Shown piece after piece: positions 42,668 to 50,305 of a stretch of DNA of 64,000 bases (position 1 is the first letter of the stretch; every line of letters starts with the position of its first letter). The notes below the pieces were generated by a model. That model saw only the letters and a list, made by a program, of their open reading frames with translations. It ran no database searches and was not told the origin of the DNA. Made by a program: the position numbers and the translations under genes. Source of the DNA: Mesorhizobium sp. M1D.F.Ca.ET.043.01.1.1. Lineage in GTDB: Bacteria; Pseudomonadota; Alphaproteobacteria; Rhizobiales; Rhizobiaceae. The stretch lies in the NCBI RefSeq assembly GCF_003952385.1, contig NZ_CP034444.1, positions 6,213,001-6,277,000 of the forward strand, written 5' to 3'.

Positions 42668-43105
42668 CTAGACCCCGAATGCGATTCCGGTCTTGGTTGA
42701 GGTCTTCAGCCCGCGCATGCACGTAGCAGGCTCGACGCCGGTTCCGGCGCATTCCGTCGCGCTGTTGATCAGCACGCGGTCGATCCTTCCGCAATCGGCG
42801 CCGGAGAGGTCGAAGCGCGTGACCTTCGTCTTGCCGGCCTGCAGGTCCTTGAAGTCGAGCACGGTGAGGCGATCAACGACGCCGGCCTCGTTGAACAGGG
42901 CGATCTCGAACGCCGCTTTCGACAGGTCGGCGCCGAGCGCGTTGTTGACAACGAAGGTCAGCCTACAACCCTTGTCGGAAGGCTGCGCCGCGTTGAGGTC
43001 GAGGTTTAGGGTCGGGGCCGGCGCGGATTGAGCCCACGCCGGCGCCGGGCCGAGCGACATCGCCAGCGCCGAGGTCAGGAGACGAAGCGATGTCGTCAAG
43101 TTCAT
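42668..43105 (-). CDS. Small exported protein of the haem receptor operon, unknown function
   Basis: A 145-aa protein with a signal peptide (MNLTTSLRLLTSALAMSLGPAPAWA) and a predicted all-beta domain. It has three cysteines (GCRLTF, DCGRID, ECAGTGVEPATCMRG together give four in the mature part), perhaps two disulfides. It lies five bases after hmuR and two bases before tonB, so it is firmly within the operon and probably acts in the periplasm with the receptor or TonB. I do not recognise a named family. Confidence 0.8.
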   Translation of the reverse strand: MNLTTSLRLLTSALAMSLGPAPAWAQSAPAPTLNLDLNAAQPSDKGCRLTFVVNNALGADLSKAAFEIALFNEAGVVDRLTVLDFKDLQAGKTKVTRFDLSGADCGRIDRVLINSATECAGTGVEPATCMRGLKTSTKTGIAFGV

Positions 43106-43110
43106 GATCC

Positions 43111-45261
43111 TCAGCCTCCGAAGCGCATGGTTGCCGCCAATTTCAGCGTGACGCCGGGTTCGTAGAGGACCGCGGTCGTGCTTCCGTTGAGCGGGTTGGT
43201 GTATTTGACGTCGAACAGGTTGTCAGCGCGGAGGTCGACCTTGAGGTTGTCCGTCGCCTGGTAGCTGGCGAAGGCGTTGACCAGCGTATAGTCCTTGGCC
43301 ACCGGATTGCCCTTGGGCTTGCCGTTGTATTGCACTTCGCCGCCAACCGTCAGCTTGTCTTCGAGGAAGCGCAAGCCAAGCTGCGCCGTCACCTGGGAAG
43401 AGGGGATGGTGGCGAGGTCGGCCCGCTCGCCTTCATAAGAGACGGTGTGGCCATTGATGATGGAGGCCGAAAGCCCGGCGTAGCCCCAGCCGGCGTCGTA
43501 GACGCTTTCCAATTCGAAACCGTTGATCTTGGCCTTGGCGAAATTCTGGTACTGGAAGCAGATCGGGATGCCCGGGCCGAACGGGCAGCCGCTGGTGGGG
43601 TCGAAGGCAGAGAGCGTGACGCCGTCGATATAGTCTTCGACATTGTTGTTGAAGTAGGCGGCTTTGAGCCGCAGAGCGTCGCCGCCTTCGAAAATGTCGT
43701 TCTGCTTGTAGTTGACCCCGAACTCGACAGTCTTGCCGGTTTCAGGCTTGAGATTGGGGTTGGGCAAGAACGGGAAGGTGACGCCCGCCGGATGGTTGCC
43801 GCTGATCAGCGTCTCCGTCAGCGAGGGCGAGCGGTAGCCTTCCGCATAGGTGCCATAGAACTGCAGGCCGGCGAGGCCGGCGCTTTCGAAGGGCGAGACG
43901 CCGACGGTGATACGCGGCGACAGCCGGTCGCCGGATGTTTTATGATCCGAGTCCTTCAGGCTATAGCTGTCGTAGCGCAGGCCGGTGATGACCTCGAGCC
44001 ATTCCCAGGTCAGCTTGTCCTGGACATAGGCGCCCGAAACGTTGCGCTTGCCTGACGGCGTGTAGAAGCTGTCGCCGCCGGCCGTGCCGCCCGTCTCGAC
44101 GTCGTCGCCGACCCAATCGCCGCCATAGGTCAGCTCATGCGCGACGCCTGCGGTCTCGAAGCGCGAGGTATTCCAGATATCGATGCCGGTCGTGCCGACG
44201 TCGAAGGTCGACAGCGAACCGGCCGGCAGTACCACGGGAAGGCCGGTGACCGGATCGAACCGGTTCTGCGGAACGAGCGTCGTCAGATCGAGAGCTGTCT
44301 TGTTGTAGGAGGCGTTGATGTGGAGATCGAGCCAACTCTTGGCGTCGTCGGTGATGTTGTAGCGGGCGGTGAAGGTGTTCGACTTGAGGTCGACGTCGTT
44401 CGCTGGGACGCCGCCGCTCGTCTCCGTCCAGCCGTCGCTCGATCCGACCCAGCCCAGCTTCAATTCGCTGTTTTCGCTTGGACGGATGGTGGTCTTGAGC
44501 AGGCCGCTCAGCACGTCGAAGCCGGTGCCGGCAACGGTGTCGCCGCCGCCGTTTTTGTAGTCGCCGTAGTCGCGGTAGACGATGTTGCCCAGCGCGTCCC
44601 AGTTCTCGTTGAAGCGGTAGGCGCCGCTGGCGCTGGTGGTCCAGCCCTTGCCGTTGCTTTCATAGCGCCCGGTGACGGAAGCGGCCCAGCTTTCCTCTGG
44701 CTTGAGGAAATCCCCGGCGTCCTTGGTATCGAAGAAGACGACGCCGCCGATGGCGCCGGAGCCATAGGTGTTGGCGACCGGGCCGCGGATCACGTCGACC
44801 GATTTGATGAGCTCCGGGTCGACATAGAAGGTCGATTGCGTGCCGTGGTCGGAACGCTGGAAATCCTGCCTGGCGCCGTCGACGATCACCGCGACGCGGC
44901 CGAAATCCTGCAGGCCGCGGATGTTGATGCTGGAGCTGACGCGCCGCGCGTCGGCCTGCACGGTGACGCCGGGAACGCCAAGCAGCATCTCGTTCGGCGT
45001 GGTCGCCATGCGGCGCTCAAGCTGCTCCCTATCGACATGGCTGGCCGAGGCCAGCGACTGGATCGCCGTCTCGCCGGTGCGGCTGATGACCAGGATCTTG
45101 TCGAGCAGCGTCGAGTCGCCTGCAGGCTTCTCGTCAGTCTTCTTCGGTTGATCCGTTTGCTGTTCTGCCGCCGGCTGAGTGCCCTGTTGCGCTTTGGCCG
45201 TCGGCATGCAGAGCGCGATTGCCGCCGCGCCGGCCAGTAACGCGGCCATTCCCTTCGCCAT
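43111..45261 (-). CDS. hmuR: TonB-dependent haem/haemoglobin receptor
   Basis: A 716-aa outer-membrane receptor with a signal peptide (MAKGMAALLAGAAAIALCMPTAKA), a TonB box region (DKILVISRTGETA), a plug domain (SSINIRGLQDFGRVAVIVDGARQDFQR, split) and a 22-strand barrel ending LKLAATMRFGG with an aromatic-containing C-terminus. The plug sequence matches the TonB-dependent haemoglobin/transferrin/lactoferrin receptor group. ATG 45261 has GAGGGA upstream. It is divergent from hmuP across a 245-bp control region containing an IRO-type operator. Confidence 0.92.
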   Translation of the reverse strand: MAKGMAALLAGAAAIALCMPTAKAQQGTQPAAEQQTDQPKKTDEKPAGDSTLLDKILVISRTGETAIQSLASASHVDREQLERRMATTPNEMLLGVPGVTVQADARRVSSSINIRGLQDFGRVAVIVDGARQDFQRSDHGTQSTFYVDPELIKSVDVIRGPVANTYGSGAIGGVVFFDTKDAGDFLKPEESWAASVTGRYESNGKGWTTSASGAYRFNENWDALGNIVYRDYGDYKNGGGDTVAGTGFDVLSGLLKTTIRPSENSELKLGWVGSSDGWTETSGGVPANDVDLKSNTFTARYNITDDAKSWLDLHINASYNKTALDLTTLVPQNRFDPVTGLPVVLPAGSLSTFDVGTTGIDIWNTSRFETAGVAHELTYGGDWVGDDVETGGTAGGDSFYTPSGKRNVSGAYVQDKLTWEWLEVITGLRYDSYSLKDSDHKTSGDRLSPRITVGVSPFESAGLAGLQFYGTYAEGYRSPSLTETLISGNHPAGVTFPFLPNPNLKPETGKTVEFGVNYKQNDIFEGGDALRLKAAYFNNNVEDYIDGVTLSAFDPTSGCPFGPGIPICFQYQNFAKAKINGFELESVYDAGWGYAGLSASIINGHTVSYEGERADLATIPSSQVTAQLGLRFLEDKLTVGGEVQYNGKPKGNPVAKDYTLVNAFASYQATDNLKVDLRADNLFDVKYTNPLNGSTTAVLYEPGVTLKLAATMRFGG

Positions 45262-45382
45262 CGACCGGTCCCTCTGACTCGGTCGTCCCCAATTCGCCAA
45301 CCCCATGCCCCAACTCCAGTTTTTCAGGCTCGATGCTGGCTGGCGCGGGGCTCGCTCGCATTTTTGATCACGTCCGGCGTCT

Positions 45383-45404
45383 TAAATGTTGACTCATTTA
45401 GTCC
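45383..45404. promoter_or_regulatory. Palindromic operator-like site in the hmuR/hmuP control region
   Basis: TAAATG (45383-45388) faces CATTTA (45395-45400), and overlapping this GACT-cattt-AGTC (45391-45403) forms a second small palindrome that nearly matches TGA-N9-TCA (last base differs). The site is 38 bp from the perfect IRO-type site. Candidate for RirA, Irr or HmuP-dependent control. Confidence 0.4.
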
Positions 45405-45427
45405 GGTAATGCACTGACTAGTAAACA

Positions 45428-45442
45428 TGACTATTCGAGTCA
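45428..45442. promoter_or_regulatory. IRO-type box (TGA-N9-TCA), probable RirA operator
   Basis: TGACTattcgAGTCA at 45428-45442 is a perfect 5-bp palindrome and fits exactly the TGA-N9-TCA core of rhizobial iron-responsive (IRO) boxes bound by RirA. It lies between the divergent hmuR and hmuP starts, 65 bp before the hmuP ATG. Function is inferred from the motif and from rirA being encoded at the end of the same cluster. Confidence 0.6.
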
Positions 45443-45506
45443 AGAATTGAATCGGCAATTTACGGAGCGCTTGGCCAGGTGGCCGGCACAGCAGAAGGAC
45501 CGACCG

Positions 45507-45713
45507 ATGAACACGCACAATCCCAACGACTTTCGCTATCGCGTCCGCCGTTCAGACGACACGCAGATGCGCTACGACCGGGTGCCGATGGCGGTGCGCA
45601 CGCTCTCCAGCAACACGCTTTTCCAGGGCGAGCACGAGATCGGCATCGAGCATCACGGCGCTCTCTACCGCCTGAAGATCACCCGCCAGGGCAAGCTGAT
45701 CCTCAACAAGTGA
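45507..45713 (+). CDS. hmuP: Hemin uptake protein HmuP/HemP
   Basis: A 68-aa protein whose C-terminal half (LFQGEHEIGIEHHGALYRLKITRQGKLILNK, split here only by description) is the whole HemP/HmuP domain. In Bradyrhizobium, HmuP is a co-activator that works with Irr to switch on hmuR. ATG 45507 follows AGAAGGAC. It is the first gene of the hmuPSTUV unit and is divergent from hmuR, as expected for a regulator of both. Confidence 0.93.
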   Translation: MNTHNPNDFRYRVRRSDDTQMRYDRVPMAVRTLSSNTLFQGEHEIGIEHHGALYRLKITRQGKLILNK

Positions 45714-45760
45714 CCGGCCACCGGCAGGCGAATAGGCATCAAGCATTACAGGTGGACGAC

Positions 45761-46822
45761 ATGGATCAGCGCGTGAAGCCGTCGCCGGACGAGATCCGGC
45801 GGGCGCGGGAAGACAATCCGAAGATGCGCGAGCGCGATCTCGCGGCTCAACTCCGCATTTCGGAAGCGGAACTGGTCGCGGCGCATTGCGGCCATGGCGC
45901 CGTTCGCATCGAGCCGCGCGTCAACGACCTGCTGACCGGCCTCGACGCGGTCGGCGAGGTGATGGCGCTCACCCGCAACGAAAGCGCCGTTCACGAGAAG
46001 ATCGGCGTCTACGACAAGATCGTCACCGGCAACCACAATGCCATGGTGCTCGGCGAAAACATCGACCTGCGGATCTTCCCGAAAGCGTGGGCGCATGGCT
46101 TTGCGGTCGAGAAGCGTGACGGGGGTGAGATCCGCCGCAGCCTGCAGTTCTTCGACGCGACCGGCGAGGCCGTGCACAAGGTGCATCTGAGACCGGCCTC
46201 GAACCTCTATGCCTACCAGAAGCTGGTGGCGAGCCTTGAATCGTCGAACCAGGAACCAGCGGTCGCGATCGGCTCAAGCGTGTCGGAAGGCAAGGACGAA
46301 AACCAGGGCGCGGTTGCCAGCATCGACGATCTGCGCGATCGCTGGAGCCGGATGACCGACGTGCATCAGTTCTTCGGCATGCTGAAGACGCTGAAGCTCA
46401 GCCGCCGCGAGGCGGTGCGCATGGTCGGCCAGGACTATGCCTGGCTGCTCGACAACGATGCCGTCAACGCCATGTTCCACCACGCCGCGGAAGGCGAGAT
46501 GCCGATCATGTGCTTCGTGGGAAATCGCGGCTGCATCCAGATCCATTCCGGTCCGATCAAGTCAGTCAAGCCGATGGGGCCGTGGATCAACGTGCTCGAC
46601 GAGACCTTCCACCTGCATCTGAGGACCGACCACATGCATGAGGTCTGGGCGGTGCGCAAGCCGACCAAGGACGGCCATGTCACCTCGCTCGAGGCCTATG
46701 ACGCAAACGGCAGCATGATCATCCAGTTCTTCGGCAAGCGCCACGAGGGCGAGGGCGAGCGCGAAGACTGGCGCTTCCTCGCCGAGAACCTGCCCCGCAT
46801 CCCCAGCCCGACCGCTGCATAA
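45761..46822 (+). CDS. hmuS: Hemin-degrading / haem-handling factor HmuS
   Basis: A 353-aa protein with the tandem HemS/ChuX fold. Conserved segments are GAVRIEPRVNDLLTGLDAVGEV and, in the second repeat, MCFVGNRGCIQIHSGPIKSVKPMGPWINVLDETFHLHLR (split around GCIQIHSGP). HmuS-type proteins receive imported haem in the cytoplasm and help its breakdown or delivery. Here an IsdG-type monooxygenase is also encoded nearby, so HmuS may act mainly as a carrier. ATG 45761 follows AGGTGGA. Confidence 0.92.
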   Translation: MDQRVKPSPDEIRRAREDNPKMRERDLAAQLRISEAELVAAHCGHGAVRIEPRVNDLLTGLDAVGEVMALTRNESAVHEKIGVYDKIVTGNHNAMVLGENIDLRIFPKAWAHGFAVEKRDGGEIRRSLQFFDATGEAVHKVHLRPASNLYAYQKLVASLESSNQEPAVAIGSSVSEGKDENQGAVASIDDLRDRWSRMTDVHQFFGMLKTLKLSRREAVRMVGQDYAWLLDNDAVNAMFHHAAEGEMPIMCFVGNRGCIQIHSGPIKSVKPMGPWINVLDETFHLHLRTDHMHEVWAVRKPTKDGHVTSLEAYDANGSMIIQFFGKRHEGEGEREDWRFLAENLPRIPSPTAA

Positions 46823-46833
46823 GGCAAGACCCG

Positions 46834-47727
46834 ATGCGTGTTGTTTTCAGTTTCCGCCCGGCGCTGGCGCCGTTGCTCGGCGCTCTGCTTGCCTTCGCCG
46901 TTCTGCCTGCGAAAGCCGATGACGGTAAGCTCGTCTTTTCAGACACCTCGCGAATCGCCTCCATCGGCGGCTCCATCACCGAGATCGTCTACGCGCTTGG
47001 CGAAGAGGGGCATCTCGTCGCCCGCGATTCGACCAGCAATTTCCCGCGAGCCGCGCTCGAGCTGCCCGATGTGGGCTACATGCGTGCGCTGTCGCCGGAG
47101 GGGGTGCTGTCGGTCAACCCGACTGGAATCCTCGCGCTGCATGGCAGTGGCCCGAAGGAAGCGGTCGATGTGCTGAAGAAGTCGAGCGTGCCCTTCATCG
47201 AAGTGCCGGAACACTACAGTCGTGAAGGCATCCTCGAAAAGATCCGCGCCGTCGGCAAGGCGCTCGGCGTCGATGCCAAGGCCGAGACGCTGGCCGCCGA
47301 GATGGACGCGAAGCTGAAGTCGGTCGAGAAGCGGACGGCTTCGATCAAGGAGCGCAAGCGCATCCTGTTCGTGCTGTCGACGCAGGGCGGCAAGATCCTG
47401 GCCGCTGGCAGCAACACCGCCGGCGACGGTATCATCAAGCTGGCCGGCGCGGTCAACGCGGTCGAAGGCTTCTCCGGCTACAAGCAGATGTCCGACGAGG
47501 CGATCGTTACCGCCAGGCCGGACGTGATCCTGACGATGAAGAACGCAGGGCCGCCGATTTCGGAAGACGAACTGTTCGCAAATCCCTCGATCGCCTCGAC
47601 ACCCGCGGGTGCCGCCCGCAAGGTGATCAGCATGGACGGCGGCTATCTGCTCGGCTTCGGGCCGCGCACGGCCGAGGCCATCCACGACCTTGCCGTCTCG
47701 CTTTACGGCAATCAGGTCGCGGACTGA
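46834..47727 (+). CDS. hmuT: Haem ABC transporter substrate-binding protein HmuT
   Basis: A 297-aa periplasmic protein with a signal peptide (up to LPAKA, about residue 28) and the class III binding-protein fold of HmuT/PhuT: RIASIGGSITEIVYALGE, VGYMRALSPEGVLSVNPTGILA and PDVILTMKNAG. The tyrosine in the VGYMRALS loop corresponds to the haem-iron ligand of the family. It starts 11 bases after hmuS. Confidence 0.93.
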   Translation: MRVVFSFRPALAPLLGALLAFAVLPAKADDGKLVFSDTSRIASIGGSITEIVYALGEEGHLVARDSTSNFPRAALELPDVGYMRALSPEGVLSVNPTGILALHGSGPKEAVDVLKKSSVPFIEVPEHYSREGILEKIRAVGKALGVDAKAETLAAEMDAKLKSVEKRTASIKERKRILFVLSTQGGKILAAGSNTAGDGIIKLAGAVNAVEGFSGYKQMSDEAIVTARPDVILTMKNAGPPISEDELFANPSIASTPAGAARKVISMDGGYLLGFGPRTAEAIHDLAVSLYGNQVAD

Positions 47728-47733
47728 ACAGTC

Positions 47734-48834
47734 ATGGCCGAACAGTCGATCGCCGGCGCGGCGGGCAGGGTGACGGCAGCCGAAGGCGACCGCTCGGCTC
47801 GGGCAAGGATCGTTATCCTGCTTTTGTCGCTGGCGCTCGCACTGTCCATGTTCCTGTCGCTGACCTCAGGCGCCTCCGACGCGTCCGCCGTTCGTGTCAT
47901 CCGCGACTGGCTCACCGGAGCCGTGCCGGCCGATGCGGCGCTCGCGGCCCGCGACCAGCTGATCGTCTATGACGTCCGCATGCCGCGCGTCCTGCTCGGC
48001 GTGCTGATCGGCGCGGCTCTCGCCGTCTCCGGCGCGGTGATGCAGGGATTGTTCCGCAATCCGCTTGCCGATCCGGGCCTGATCGGCGTCTCCGCCGGAT
48101 CGAGCCTCGGCGCGGTGGCGATCATCGTTCTTGGCACGACCTGGCTTGCCCCTGCCACCTTGGCTCTCGGCACGCTCGCCTTGCCGCTCGCGGCATTCTT
48201 CGGCGGCCTTTCGGTGACCTTGCTGCTTTATGCCATCGCAACGCGCCAGGGCCGGACCTCGGTCGCCACGATGCTGCTCGCCGGTCTCGCGATCGGCGCC
48301 CTTGCGATGGCACTCACCGGCATCCTGATCTTCATGGCCGACGATAGGCAATTGCGCGACCTGACCTTCTGGCAGCTCGGCTCGCTCGCCGGCGCGACAT
48401 GGCCGAAGATCGGCACCGTCGGCCCGGTGATCGTGCTGGCGCTGGCCGCGATGCCGTTCCTGTCGCGTGGCCTCAACGCGCTGGCGCTCGGCGAGGCGAC
48501 CGCCGGCCATCTCGGCATTCCGGTGCAGCGGCTGAAATACACTGCCATCGTCGGAGTGTCGGCGGCGGTCGGCGCGTCGGTCGCCGTCGGCGGCGGCATC
48601 GGCTTCATCGGCATCATCGTGCCGCATCTCCTGCGCCTCGCGATCGGTCCGGACAATCGTTACCTGCTGCCGGCCTCGGCCTTGCTCGGCGCCTCGCTGC
48701 TGCTGCTCGGCGACGCGGTCGCCCGCACCATCGTCGCTCCGGCCGAGCTGCCGATCGGTATCGTCACGGCAGTCGCCGGCGCGCCGTTCTTCCTGTGGAT
48801 CCTGCTGCGCAAGCGCGGCATCGTCGATTTGTGA
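47734..48834 (+). CDS. hmuU: Haem ABC transporter permease HmuU
   Basis: A 366-aa FecCD-family permease with about ten membrane helices. It shows VYDVRMPRVLLGVLIGAALAVSGAVMQGLFRNPLADPGLIGVSAGSSLG (typical N-terminal signature, RMPR and NPLADP) and later GGIGFIGIIVPHLLRL, the loop that contacts the ATPase. It starts seven bases after hmuT. It has an unusually long polar N-terminus of about 30 residues before the first helix. Confidence 0.93.
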   Translation: MAEQSIAGAAGRVTAAEGDRSARARIVILLLSLALALSMFLSLTSGASDASAVRVIRDWLTGAVPADAALAARDQLIVYDVRMPRVLLGVLIGAALAVSGAVMQGLFRNPLADPGLIGVSAGSSLGAVAIIVLGTTWLAPATLALGTLALPLAAFFGGLSVTLLLYAIATRQGRTSVATMLLAGLAIGALAMALTGILIFMADDRQLRDLTFWQLGSLAGATWPKIGTVGPVIVLALAAMPFLSRGLNALALGEATAGHLGIPVQRLKYTAIVGVSAAVGASVAVGGGIGFIGIIVPHLLRLAIGPDNRYLLPASALLGASLLLLGDAVARTIVAPAELPIGIVTAVAGAPFFLWILLRKRGIVDL

Positions 48835-48841
48835 GCTGCCG

Positions 48842-49630
48842 ATGATCGAAGCACGCGACATCTCGGTAGCGATCGGCGGCAAGCGCATCGTCTCGCATGT
48901 CAACTTCGCGGCGAGGCCGGGCGAAGTGACGGCCATCGTCGGGCCGAACGGTTCGGGCAAGACGACGCTGCTCAAGGCGCTGACGTGCGAGCTTTCCCAT
49001 TCCGGCACGGTCGCTCTCAACGGCCGCGATCTGTCCGCCATGAAGCCCGTGGAGGCCGCGACGCTGCGCGCGGTGCTGCCCCAATCCACGACCCTCTCGT
49101 TCCCCTTTACCGTGCGCGAGATCGTGCGCCTCGGCCTGATCGGCGGCCGTTCCGGCGTGCTGCCCGGCGAAGATGCGCGCCTGCCCGAGCGGGCGCTGGC
49201 GCGCGTCGATCTCGAGGGTTCTGCCGGACGTTTCTATCAGGAGCTTTCCGGGGGCGAGCAGCAGCGGGTGCAGCTTGCCCGCGTGCTCTGCCAGGTCTGG
49301 GCGCCGGTGCTGGAGGGCAGACCGCGCTACCTGTTCCTCGACGAACCGGTCTCCAGCCTGGACGTCAAGCACCAGCTCATCATCATGAACATCGCCCGCG
49401 ACTTCGCCCGGCGCGGCGGCGCGGTGGTGGCGATCCTGCACGACCTCAACCTAACAGCCATGTATGCCGACCGCATTTTCGTGCTGCATGGCGGCCAACT
49501 GGCGGCCGCCGGCTCGCCAACGGACGTGCTCAACGACGAGCTGATTGAAAAAGTGTTCGACTGCCGCCTCAAGGTCGGTGCGCTGCCGGCCGCGAATATG
49601 CCGTTCGTGCTGCCGCAATCGGCGGCCTAG
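48842..49630 (+). CDS. hmuV: Haem ABC transporter ATP-binding protein HmuV
   Basis: A 262-aa ABC ATPase: Walker A GPNGSGKTT, signature LSGGEQQRVQLARVL, Walker B YLFLDEPVSSLD and switch histidine in AILHDLNLTAMYADR. It is the motor for HmuTU haem import. It starts eight bases after hmuU and is the last gene of the unit, ending next to rirA, which runs the other way. Confidence 0.94.
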   Translation: MIEARDISVAIGGKRIVSHVNFAARPGEVTAIVGPNGSGKTTLLKALTCELSHSGTVALNGRDLSAMKPVEAATLRAVLPQSTTLSFPFTVREIVRLGLIGGRSGVLPGEDARLPERALARVDLEGSAGRFYQELSGGEQQRVQLARVLCQVWAPVLEGRPRYLFLDEPVSSLDVKHQLIIMNIARDFARRGGAVVAILHDLNLTAMYADRIFVLHGGQLAAAGSPTDVLNDELIEKVFDCRLKVGALPAANMPFVLPQSAA

Positions 49631-49631
49631 G

Positions 49632-50093
49632 TCATGCGGCGGGAGCGCGCTGCTCCAGGAGGTCGATGCCGAGCAGGTGGCGCACGCTCGGGCGCGCGGC
49701 GACGAGGTCGGCGATCGTGTAGCGGGACAGCACGGCAAAGAAGGCGTTGAGCGCTTCGCGCAGCGCCGAATTCAAGGCGCAGCTGTCGACCAGCGGGCAT
49801 TCGGCGGCGTCGTTCTCGAAGCATTCGGCCATGGCGAAGCTCTCCTCAGTGACACGCACGACATCGAACAGGCTGATCTGCTCGGCCGGGCGGCCGAGCC
49901 TGACGCCACCATTCCTGCCGCGCACCGTCTCGACCAGGCCGGCCTCGACCAGCGGCTGCAGGATCTTGAACAGGAACAGCTCCGACACGGAATAGGCGGC
50001 GGCGATCTCCGGGATGCGGCTCAGCCTGTCGGTGTTCGCGGCACAATACATCAGGATGCGCATCGCATAGTTGGTCTGGCGCGTGAGCCGCAT
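49632..50093 (-). CDS. rirA: Rrf2-family iron-responsive regulator RirA
   Basis: A 153-aa Rrf2 protein with an N-terminal winged helix (MRLTRQTNYAMRILMYCA, VSELFLFKILQPLVEAGLVETVRGRNGG split) and three cysteines at 91, 99 and 105 (AECFENDAAECPLVDSC) that hold an Fe-S cluster. Spacing and surrounding sequence match rhizobial RirA, which represses iron-uptake genes through IRO boxes when iron is sufficient. Its position beside the hmu genes, one of which has an IRO-type box, fits. An Irr-like palindrome lies about 45 bp upstream. Confidence 0.94.
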   Translation of the reverse strand: MRLTRQTNYAMRILMYCAANTDRLSRIPEIAAAYSVSELFLFKILQPLVEAGLVETVRGRNGGVRLGRPAEQISLFDVVRVTEESFAMAECFENDAAECPLVDSCALNSALREALNAFFAVLSRYTIADLVAARPSVRHLLGIDLLEQRAPAA

Positions 50094-50137
50094 GGTAGTC
50101 CTCGCGAAAACATTAGCTTAGGCCGAATATGGCCCAT

Positions 50138-50158
50138 AGTTTGGAACAATTCCAGACT
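50138..50158. promoter_or_regulatory. Irr/ICE-like palindrome upstream of rirA
   Basis: AGTTTGGAA (50138-50146) faces TTCCAGACT (50150-50158) around caa, with one mismatch in nine. The layout TTxGAAnnnTTCxxA resembles the iron control element bound by Irr. It lies 45-65 bp upstream of the rirA start codon. In Agrobacterium, Irr represses rirA under low iron, so such a site is expected. Confidence 0.45.
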
Positions 50159-50305
50159 GCACCGCCACATAGCTGAATAATCGTGTCAACTTTTTGTGCA
50201 TGCCGGCGCGTATCGGCGACCCGATATGTCCCACACGCTTTGGGCGAGCGTTTCGCATGCGCAAGTCCTAGATAGATGCGGGTGCAAACAGGAAACGGCC
50301 TTTCC

